This document shows positions 46,644-56,071 of a DNA stretch of 64,000 nucleotides, one piece after another; the first letter of the stretch is position 1, and each line of letters begins with the position of its first letter. This DNA is from Turnera subulata (Eukaryota; Streptophyta; Magnoliopsida; Malpighiales; Passifloraceae). The translations under genes were made by a program, and so were the position numbers. The DNA is taken from NCBI GenBank assembly GCA_028386065.3, contig JAKUCV010006687.1:151881-215880 (forward strand), in the 5' to 3' direction. Under the pieces are notes generated by a model. The model saw only the letters and a list, made by a program, of their open reading frames with translations. It did not search any database and was not told the origin of the DNA.

Positions 46644-48362
46644 ACTGTGACAACCCGACCCAAAATCACTTGGGCCTTCTCACCTATTCCTTTCACCTTC
46701 TTCTTCGGGTCAATCCCATATCATTGGAGTCGCCACCCAAGTTTCATTAAGGGCAAAACTTGGGAAAAACCTTCATAATACTCCTTAGCCAACCGGTCAT
46801 GGCGAACCAAAGATATGGGATCGGAGGTTCGTCACGGATGGGAAGGTGTTAGGCACCCATCCATGTTGGGTCAAAGTCTTGTGCAATCAAAGTTCATAAG
46901 TGTGCCTTGTGTGCGTGTGCAAGTGTGGAAACAAATCACATAAAAATAAAGTTGAATTGGTGGGGAAGGAGAAGAAGGTTTGGAGCAAAAAGGGAAAATA
47001 AAAAGATTTGGGCTTGAGTCTCCACCACTAGAGACCACCTACGTACCCCGGCGACCGGGTTCAAAGCCCACGTAGTTCTTGTCATGGCACACAACCATCA
47101 CATCATCAAAAGCATCATTATCATCATCATGTTCCAATAGCAGTTAATCGATAGAATTAGAACGTGTTACCTCTTGTAGCCCTCCTCTCGCTCCTAGATG
47201 CTTGTCACTCCAGCCATAGCATCTGGTCAGGACTTTAACAGAGGATTCGAGGTCGAAGAAGGACGAACTGATGTCTGGCTTGAACAGAAACATTGTAGAA
47301 CTACTTCTTAGCTTTCCAGAGGCACCAAGATCGCAACAAACCAACATCTACAACTCTAGATATGGTCAAAACACTAAGACTACCTGCATTGGACACCTCT
47401 CCTCGGGTTTAGCACTTCTTCTCCACTGATTTGCTAGAATCTGCCTCCTTCCTCCTCTTCTCTTGATCTACTACTGCTGCTGGTTCCTTGCTTGATGCTA
47501 CCCATGGTATTTCACAAGAGTTCCTGCCTTAGAAAGTATTTCAAAAGCTTGGAAGAGTAGAATTTCTCGAAGCCATAAAAACTTATAGGTGTGTGTGTGT
47601 AAAAAATGTTGAGTCCCTTGAAATGTGTCTTAGGAGTCCTATTTATAGTGTTCTGGGAAGCCTAAGGGCGTGGATCTGCTTCGTGGTGAAGATTCTGCCC
47701 AAAAATCTGGTCCAAAACCCCGTAGGATCGAAAAAGAAACAAAATCAGAGATTTTTTGGGATCCTGGGCACTTATGACCGCCACGGCCGGCGGTCATGGC
47801 CACAAGACCGCCGTGGCCTGGCTGTCATCCCGAGATGACCACCGGGCCTTCCCGGTTTTGTGCGTTCTTTCCTTTTTTTGCTCCCGAATCTCCCTAATTC
47901 CGCTCTGATTCGATCCTACCGCGTACATCAACCCCGAATCTTCCTAGAATCACTCAATTACTTGATTAGCACTCCCCAAATCATTCCATAATTAATCAAT
48001 CACACATTAACACCCAATTAAGCCCAAAATCTTATCAAAAACAAAAAATCTACTTACGTGATGATTAACTCTGATTTTCCACGAAAATCAGAGCTAAAAT
48101 TGACCTGCAGGAAATGTGTTAATGGGCTGGACAAAATCTGGAGAATTAAATAATTTCGACCCTTAAATCTATTCCTAACCCAAGAATAAACCATCTCATT
48201 ATTATTAGGTCAAAAACAGCTAAAAGAGCCCATGCAAATGTATTTTAATAAATAAATCATATCATATATTTTATCCTAAGGTTAAATCATCTCATTAATC
48301 ATTGGATTTAAGCGCATAAAGGTTTATGTCATCAAAATACACCAATTCTACTAAATTAAAAT

Positions 48363-48600
48363 GGATTAATGCATAAGAATGTCCCTTAACTTTATTATTT
48401 TCACCACTGTTGTCCCTAAAAAAAATATTGGGTAATTTATATCCCTCAACTTATATCCAACCGAGTGGAGTTGCCAATTCCCAACTCCATTTGGTTTCTG
48501 ATGTGGGGCCCACCTACTCTTGATTAAAAAATTATTTTTCCAACTTTTCGGATTCCACGTCAGATTAATAACTGACCCTGATAATCTGATTTTTTTTTAA
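48363..48600 (+). repeat. Left terminal inverted repeat of the MULE
   Basis: It matches the reverse complement of about 59920-60158 with scattered differences (for example GCATAAGAATG against GCATAAAAATG). The inner end is A/T-rich and its limit is approximate. It may carry promoter activity for the GRF gene 200 bp away, which is an inference. Confidence 0.88.
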
Positions 48601-48808
48601 AAAAATTAATGTTTAAAAATAATTGGGAAAAATGATGGAAATATTAAAAAGATTTGTTAATTAAAAAGTTAAGGGGGTCCCACTGCCAATAATTCAATTG
48701 AAAACCCTAGCCCACGTTATTCTCCACAACCGTTTCTTCACCCCTTTACCATCGCCTCCAATAACCCACCCTCCCTCAGAATTTGTTTCTATCCACCCTT
48801 AATTGAGC

Positions 48809-49348
48809 ATGGCATCGTCATCATCAACTTCAAAATCTTTCAATTCTGTCACTTCCAAACCATCTGAAGCTGAGGATATGCGTATCATATCAACCGTTAG
48901 TCAGAAGCCTGATTACGAGTATGAAGGTGGCGCTATATACTGCAGATGCAACAAGAAATCTCCTCGGTGGTTCTCATGGAGCAACAAAAACATTGGTAGA
49001 AGGTTCAATAGGTGTGCTTTATTTGATTCTTGTGACTTTCTATACTGGGTTGAACCTCAACACGAAGAGAGGGTAAGAGTGTTGTTGATTGGTTTGAGGA
49101 ATCGAGAGAGGCAACTACTGGAGGAAAACAAGGAACTGTCTACCAAAATCCAGCAACTAGAGCATGAAGTAAAAATGCTACAGAGCAAGGACAACAGTAA
49201 CAACCGATTGGAGGATGAACTAACGATGTTATGCAGGGAGCTACTGGGTAGGAACTGCAACAAGAAGCAAGGTTGGAGCGTCTTGTATATTGCATTGTGG
49301 GTGTTTTTGATAATTGTTATTAGTATTGTTGTTAACGTTATTATGTAA
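48809..49348 (+). CDS. GRF zinc finger / coiled-coil / C-terminal membrane-anchor protein
   Basis: A 179-codon intact frame from the ATG at 48809. The frame also extends two codons upstream to a TTG, which I do not use. After a Ser-rich N-terminus comes a GRF-type zinc finger with Cys45-x-Cys47, the G-R-R-F signature at 63-66, Cys69 and Cys75, and the closing FLYW. A Glu/Leu-rich segment (about 84-140, with heptad spacing) is a likely coiled coil. Residues 156-178 are strongly hydrophobic (ALWVFLIIVISIVVNVIM) and end the protein, as in a tail-anchored membrane protein. GRF fingers bind nucleic acid in other proteins. The function here is unknown. The gene lies inside a MULE, convergent with its transposase. 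No intron or frame damage is seen. Confidence 0.8.
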   Translation: MASSSSTSKSFNSVTSKPSEAEDMRIISTVSQKPDYEYEGGAIYCRCNKKSPRWFSWSNKNIGRRFNRCALFDSCDFLYWVEPQHEERVRVLLIGLRNRERQLLEENKELSTKIQQLEHEVKMLQSKDNSNNRLEDELTMLCRELLGRNCNKKQGWSVLYIALWVFLIIVISIVVNVIM

Positions 49349-49770
49349 GTGGATCGATATTAAGGTTTCATATGGCTTGTAACTTTTGTGATTTGAATGA
49401 ATGAAAAAGCGTCCATTATGTTTGCCAGTTTATGCTTTGATTCTTTGAATGAATGAAAAGGGTTCATGTTGTCTGGATGGTTTGAACATAGTGAAGAGAG
49501 TGTGGCCTCTTGCCTATGTTTGGCTTTATTTTGAAGCTTCTCGTAATTGTGTACTCCATATGTTTGCTTATTTGCTGCTGAGAAGCGTGTGTGTATGTTG
49601 GCTTAACATGGGCTCTTTTGAGTTTGGTGCTCAAGTCTGATAAGTTTGATGAAATCTCCACGGATCCACGCGCACTTAAACTCATACATTGGAGAAAATC
49701 ATTTGTGTGCCTCTAATGTCATCCCAGTATAATAGAGTAAAACCAACCAACACAATTCAAGTAAAACCAA
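49349..49770. other. MULE spacer between the two convergent genes
   Basis: No credible gene. The first 100 bp would hold the 3' UTR of the GRF gene and contain two GAATGAATGAAAA repeats (49395 and 49446). The missing 3' exon of the transposase should lie here but cannot be recognised. Confidence 0.6.
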
Positions 49771-50887
49771 CTAACATCCAACAATAAACATTACAGTACA
49801 AACATGCATACTGACCTTATGTTGATCAGAGATAATTGTCCACCCACGACCTAGCCCGTGAATGATACCAACATCTTGCATGAGTAAGCTTAAAAACCAT
49901 TTCCATGTCTCGGTGTTTTCCACCCTAACCACAGCCCATGCCACAGGGAACATCTGGTTATTACCATCTTTACCAATTGCTGCAAGTAATTGCCCACCAC
50001 AATTCCCTTTTAGCCAACATCCATCAACTCCTAACACAAGCCTGCAATGATTCTTGAATCCTATCTTCAACGCATGAAAGCATATGTAAATCCTACTAAA
50101 GACCTGTAAACCATCCACTTCTTCTGTTTCCCCATCCTCCTCTTCACCTGAATGGCCTCCCTCACTCTCACTCAGTACATCTATAAAACCTAAGTTCTCA
50201 CTATCACCCTCACCACTTACTGCCTTATTTATGGAAGCAGAATCAACTTGTCCACTTTCCCCTTCTAACCTCAGTGCATTTAAGTCGACCTCATTAATCT
50301 CACCTCCTCCATCACCTTCCCACAGCTCATCATCACTCTCATAACCCTCATCAATATAGTCTGCTTGCGCGTACACACCTAGCTTCAACCTTCTACTCAC
50401 AACCCTAGGATTCTGCTCTCCAAAATATGGGTGGTCTTCAACACTGTGCTCCACATAAATATCTGCCTGCCATTTCTCCTCGGCCAACGCAATCACTGGG
50501 CCACAGCTACTGTCATCACAAATGCACACCAACTCATCCTCTCTCAGCCTACCATTTGTTTTGGGTACTCGAACAAAAAGCTTGCCTATATTTTTATGCC
50601 CTAGTCTTTCACACGTAGAAAGTAGACCATAATAGGAAATATAGTCTGGAGGTATTTTTGGGTGCCTAATCCTACCCCCCACATACACAAACAGAGGATC
50701 GCGTATAAATTCCCCCCCCCCCCCCAATATAATAGTTCAACACAGCCTCCTTGTTCATACCTGGACAATTAAAAATAATGTTCACAATCAACAAATCGGG
50801 ACCACCACCAAATTGTCCATATCCAGAAACACAAAGACCAGAGACAACATTTACAAGTAAAAAAAGCCAACCATACATGGAAAACAA
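49771..50887 (-). pseudogene. MULE transposase, deleted derivative
   Basis: The minus strand encodes an N-terminal segment of the PB1-like type seen in plant MULE proteins (VLNYYI, then FIRDPLFVYVGGRIRHPK). An acidic linker rich in Glu/Gly follows. Then comes the middle of the MULE transposase core: RIYICFHALKIGFKNHCRLV, LGVDGCWLKGNCGGQLLAA (first catalytic Asp), FPVAWAVVRVEN and IISDQHK (second Asp). The Mutator DNA-binding region that should lie between linker and core is absent, so there is an internal deletion near 50105. After the Lys of SDQHK a splice-donor-like AAG|GTCAGT occurs (49818-49813), but no following exon with the third acidic residue is found. A 14-G run (50712-50725) shifts the frame near the N-terminus. 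Confidence 0.85.
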
Positions 50888-51230
50888 CCAACATCAATCA
50901 TACTTTACACAAAAAATCCTCTTTTCCTGTACCCAAAACTTTTAAACTCCAAAAAATTATCCAAAACTTTAACCCACATCTTGACAACGACAACTATGTC
51001 CCACAGTTACAAACAAACTCATATGGGTATGAAAAGCCAAACAAACTCGCCATCTAGATCAAACAACAATATCATTAACCTAATACTCCACGTCATACAA
51101 CAAAACCACACACATGACAACACACAGACATGAAGAATCCTTACCTGCATCCACAGTGACAGAATCGACGTCCTCGGAATCTTGTTTTTCTCTGCTTTTC
51201 CAATCCACAGTCGTATTCCCCTTGCTTTTT
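50888..51230 (-). other. MULE upstream region, possible 5' exon of the transposase
   Basis: No long frame is present. On the minus strand about 51145-51225 reads as a possible coding end (WKSREKQDSEDVDSVTVDA) followed by a donor-like GCAG|GTAAGG near 51145, which could be a short first exon. The LARD interrupts it at 51231; TTTTT at 51226-51230 is the left target duplication. This is tentative. Confidence 0.4.
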
Positions 51231-51570
51231 TGTAACGCCCCGAATTTTCGGTATTTAATTTCTACGAAATTTTTTGGGATTTTTAAATTTTATTTCCAAT
51301 TTTACCATCGAGGAATTTCCAGGATTTTTGGTCAAGAATATTATTATTAATTTATTCTTCTTTTCTTTGGAAATATTTATTTAATGGTGAAATTAATCCG
51401 TAATTGGATTTCTTTTGGAGTTTATTTGTATTTTGTAGTGAAACACAAGGCATGGTGTAGTTTAGTCTAAAACTACGTAGTTTTGGGCTGAGCTATAATA
51501 TAAAACACACACTTATGTGTGTTTTGACTTTCGGGTTGACTAAGGGAGGGCTTGAAGACGATGTGACGTC

Positions 51571-51606
51571 GTTTGGGAGTAAAACGACGTCGTTTTACTC
51601 CCAAAC
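51571..51606. repeat. Perfect 36-bp palindrome centred on GACGTC
   Basis: The left arm (51571-51588) runs GTTTGGGAGTAAAACGAC, and the right arm (51589-51606) is its exact reverse complement. The core AAAACGACGTCGTTTT is shared with related LTRs, but the outer ten bases on each side are palindromic only here. The sister LTR at 56411-56446 has a broken right arm. Confidence 0.95.
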
Positions 51607-51634
51607 CGATTAAACCCTAACCCTAGAACAGTGG

Positions 51635-51642
51635 TATATAAG
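51635..51642 (+). promoter_or_regulatory. TATA box of the LARD 5' LTR
   Basis: GTGGTATATAAGTC gives TATATAAG, conserved in the 3' LTR at 56473-56480. It is followed by the long CT-rich stretch common in plant 5' leaders. The ACGT palindromes lie 30-165 bp upstream. Confidence 0.55.
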
Positions 51643-54616
51643 TCATCTCTTTCTCCCTCCCTCCTCTTTCTTTTTCCTTCTTTTCTCTTCCGATTCGGCC
51701 ACACTATTCTCTTCTCCTCCTTTTCTTTTTCTTCTCTTGTTTCTTTTTCTTTCTCGTCGGCTCTCTGTTTTCTTTTCTTCTCTCCCTCATCTTCCTTTTC
51801 TTCCCTGCTACTCTCGTCCTCCCTTCCTCTGAAATAGAACCGCCGCCATCTGCCTGCCACAAGTCCGACCTGAGGAATCGAGAGCCACCACCGTTCCTTT
51901 GCCGATGCAGGGTGAGTTTCGCTGCCCATGTGGTTCCTCCCTGCCTCTTCTTTTCTTTTTGTTGATTGGGGAAAGTGACCCGTTTGGGTTCTTTGACTGG
52001 TGGTCGATGGCGGATGGTGTTGGCGGGTCTGGTGTGACGAGGCTGAGACTGAGGCTCAAGTCGGCCTCTGTGCGTGCAGACTCGAGGGACGGCGTGGCTC
52101 AACCGTCACTGCCGCCGTGAACGGGTAAGTCTCGTCGCTTCTCCTATTCCTTTTCCCTGTACTCTCTTCCAGCGGGGTTTGTGCGTGTATGATGGGTAAA
52201 TGCCGCCCTCTCCTCTCTTCACTTTTTCTTCCCCTCCGTTCTTCTTTTCCTTTCCCTCTTGAATTCAGTCTTGTTGCTGATGGGATTGTACTGACCGGGT
52301 TTGGTGCTTGATGTCGCACCTGTGTTGACTGGGTGGTCTGGTTTGGTTCGTGTTGGTGGCGGTCCGACGATGACATCGTGTTTTGTTCTTGTGTGGGTCT
52401 GTGAGGGATTGATGGTGGATGTGTCTATGGCAGCGTGAGCGAGCAGTAGCGGTTGTCCCGGGGTCGGTTCTGCTTTTCGCTCAGAATGGTGACTTGCCGG
52501 CAGCTTGGGGGTTGTTTTCAGGAAAGTTGTGGTCCGGATCTGAGACCCTGGAGTTCAATCCGGTACCGCCTATGCGGATCCGAATTCTGGTGAGTATTTT
52601 CTGTTGTGTAGTTTTCAATTCGTGTTCTGTGATCAGGAATTAAGGGGTTGGTTGATATTTGTTGGACTTCAGGATTTCACACATTCATGTGGATGATGTT
52701 TTCCGGTGTCACTGTTACTGTTCCGGCGAGGGCTGCCCGGAATCCGGCGAGAGACTTTTCTCCGGCGAGACGATAATTTTAACCGGCCTTACATGGTAAT
52801 CCTCGGATGATGTGTATAATTTGCTTTCCGAGCATGTCATGACATGTACGGCATAAATCGATGTATCAATATGAAATGGACTTAGTGAAAAATCGAGTGT
52901 GGCGGGTTGAGTGACGCGTGGTCGGAATTTCACCGATGCGGATAGAACAGTTAGGCTGGAAAGACTGGGCTCGGGTTTTACTAAGTAATATGATTCTCAA
53001 GACGGATTGGGCCCAAGCCCATTTAAGATACACTATAGCCTTGTATGTCTAATATGGATTTAATAATGGGTTTTAAGCCCAAGGAGAAAACATGATTTGG
53101 TGTAATAATGGTTTTGGTCGATATGGCCTATAGGCCCAAGAGAGAGTAATTAATTTAAGATGGGCTTTAGGCCAAGTGACTATTATGGAAATGGGTTTTA
53201 GGCCCAATGGATAATTAAAACTGACAACTATTATGGATATGGACCTTAGGCCTAAAGGAGGATTAAACCTAATGTTTTAATTAAGTGAACCTTTAGTCTT
53301 GGACTAAGATTATGAGATTGTTTGGGCTTTGACCTTGATGGTTTAGTAACGGGCCTTAGACTACGGGCTAAACTCAAGATCACACATTGGCATGCATTTA
53401 TTTGTGATGAGTAAGCATCTTATATGATGTGTATATTCGTAGGACGTTATGGACATGGAAATGTTGAGGCGGGTTGAGGCTTCGGCATCCGTGGCAATTA
53501 TTATGGCCAAGGTGAGGACTTATAAACCTTTGTATGCATTACTGCCTACAATGCTCGGTTAATTGTCTTGGTATATAAAGTGGTATTAATTGTTGGACTT
53601 GAATGTTGTATGCATGCTTGTCTGATGTGCTGATGTTGTTAATTGTAAATTGTATATATTGATGATACCTCTGATGCAGTGTGCATGATTATGTGAACTG
53701 TGTACCAGTGTGATTTAATATGCCTGTCGAGCATGACTTGTTTTGCGTGTTAAATAACGTGATAAATGGTTTTGTGGTTTGTGTGGTGGACTGTGGGCTG
53801 GAGGCCCGGATTTGAGTATAAGAGGTTAATTCCACACAACCATGTTTGAAATAACGTATGGTACAATTCTTAAAGGATAATTGAGAATAAAATACTATAA
53901 TAATTCTACTGTGGGGCTATTGACCGGTTGGTTTGAGCGGGAAGCAATACCCCTCGGGATGGCATGCGGGTTTGCATGTGGGCCTGTGATGGCCGGTTCT
54001 ACCTCCCTTTTTCTATCTCCCTCTTTCTCTCTGTCTCTCTCTCTCTCTATGGATATGTTTGGGCTTAGTGCCTGGTTTATTTGGGCTTATGCCTGGTTGT
54101 CTCATGAGACGGGACCGAGCTCGACGCACACAGTAGAGGGACCTAATAAAATATTTAAACCTAACAACAAAGATAATAATAAAAGTAATGACAAGTGATG
54201 GTTTGTAGTCTGATGATGTCTTGCTCTGTGTATTGTGGTTGTTGTTGTTTGATGCCGGTGTACTTGTAGTTGATTTGTAATTGTATATTATTGGTTTATT
54301 TGTTTGCAGTGAGACAGTGGTTGGTCTCACCCCCTCACAGATTTTATGCAGGACAACTGATCGTTGATCAGGAGTGCATATCAGCAGGTGGCGATGCTTT
54401 CCTCCTCGGGTCGGATCCATAGGGTTCATTGCATGCATGTTGCTTTCCATTTTTGTTTTCCGCTGCGTACTTGATTCCTTTGTATTATTTATTATTTGAT
54501 TAAATTGTGATCATGTTGTTGTCGATTTTCGTGTCCCGGGAATGATAAGGGCAAATTAGTCATTTTATATTTAAATTCTATTTTATATTAATAAATTGGG
54601 ACACGGGCGTTTCAGT

Positions 54617-54631
54617 TGGTAGCGGAGCAGG
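54617..54631 (+). other. Primer-binding site of the LARD
   Basis: TGGTAGCGGAGCAGG starts two bases after the LTR and resembles the initiator-Met tRNA site. It is the unmutated form of the chromovirus site at 36483-36497. Confidence 0.75.
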
Positions 54632-56057
54632 CGTTAGATCCTTGGGGATGTTCTGAGGTGTTTTGTGATCCTCTGTGCATATGTCTGCTCTTATTTGAAT
54701 TGTTTGTTGCATTGTCATATGCATTAATATAGTGAGTCTTGCTATGGATCCGGTGGAGGACACGCACCTGCTGAGGGTCGTAGTGACCTGGTATTGTTGT
54801 TTAAATGACATGCTTGCCTTTACAGCTTAGGCTGTAACAAAGTTTATTTTGTGGTATATCCACTGATCTATTAGAGTCGGTGTAGACTCTTGGTTCTTTG
54901 TTTTTGTTTCTTGTCTGAGTGGAACTGGCTAATACAAGTAAGAACCATCGGTCTGGTTTGGATGTTGCATCTATCAAAAGATGATCTCTTTGTGATACTT
55001 GTGGATAGGAATCTTGTAATCTTGGTGATCATATTATTTGTGGTCTGATTTGCTGAGCTCAAGGATTTGAATTTACTTGTGATTTGTTATATGGATTAAA
55101 TCCTGTTCGGAGTTTGAGATGATAACGTTTGAAATTAATTTGATGTTGGTCTAATGGTATACTTGGAAAAAAAAAAATTTAATGATACTTGAGGTAATTA
55201 ACCTTGTTGAGATTTGAGTTATAATGGTGATTGTAATAAAAAGGTTTTGATCACTAATCTTTGTTGAGGTTATAGTTCATGTGTTGGAAGGAGGATGCTA
55301 GTAGTATGTTCATATTGAGGTTTGATTTTGAGCTGATCTCGGGTATTGTGATTCAATTGCTAAGTTATTAATTATATGTCGAGAGATACAGTGATATTTC
55401 AATTTCTTCGTCAGAAAAACTTTGGTATTTGTGCTAGGAATGGTTTGAGGAATAGAATTGTGAGCATGAGTTATGAAAGAATGTTTGGGTCTTAAGGAGT
55501 CTAAGTATTGGAGTTATAATTATGATGTTTCGGTGACGATTCGTTTCTAGTGCCTAAGTTATGATCTAGGATTTATGTATACCCGATTTTTGGTGGAATT
55601 GGTGTGTGATAGAGGAAATACATTGAGGTTCAGGCCATGAAATTGGTTATGGATTTCGGGTTTTGAGGTATTCACATCGGGAGTGATGATCATGTTATTT
55701 AAGTAACAATTTTGGGTCCGGTTATTTGAGGATATGCTTAATGGTTTAAAGGATCGAATATATTTGGTTAAGAGATGATAAGTAAAATGTTTTATGGACT
55801 CTGGTATTGATGATGTTGATGATGTTCGAAAAGAATCTTGTGTTAGTGCTTTGATCTTATGCTTTTGATCATGTTTGCTAAGTTGATTTTTGACTTGGTA
55901 TTTTGGAGTTCTTGCCTGGGAATGTGATTGATGGACTTGATGGTTCTACGTGGCAATCCTTGGCCGGCGGTATTTTAGTACCAGGTGACACTTGTTTGTG
56001 TCGGTTAAGCACTTGGTTGCTTGACTTATCTAGAAATTTCGAGGACGAAATTTTGTT
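54632..56057 (+). other. LARD internal region, non-coding
   Basis: There is no ORF of note in either direction and no similarity to gag or pol that I can see. The sequence is T/G-rich. Only the last 40 bp (GAGGACGAAATTTTG) resemble the chromovirus. Confidence 0.75.
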
Positions 56058-56071
56058 AAGTGGGGTAGAAC
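56058..56071 (+). other. Polypurine tract of the LARD
   Basis: AAGTGGGGTAGAAC directly precedes the 3' LTR start TGTAACGCC. The equivalent chromovirus tract is AGAGGGGTGGAAC. Confidence 0.8.

Larger units (their letters stand above)
51231..54614 (+). repeat. 5' LTR of the LARD-like element
   Basis: The LTR is 3384 bp long, TGTAACGCCCCG to GGGCGTTTCA. Upstream of a TATA box (51635-51642) lie two ACGT-centred palindromes (51469-51484 and 51571-51606). A CT microsatellite is at about 54015-54050 and a GGGCTTTAGGCCCA-like series at 52985-53240. By eye it differs from the 3' LTR by a few percent. Confidence 0.92.

Noticed and set aside
50712..50725. Poly-C tract as a regulatory element
   Set aside because: It is a 14-base homopolymer inside the decayed transposase reading frame, better explained by slippage or a sequencing error.
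51540..51929. Lys/Glu-rich frames in the LARD LTRs (also 56441-56701)
   Set aside because: They are translations of a polypyrimidine tract downstream of the TATA box on the opposite strand; no protein family.
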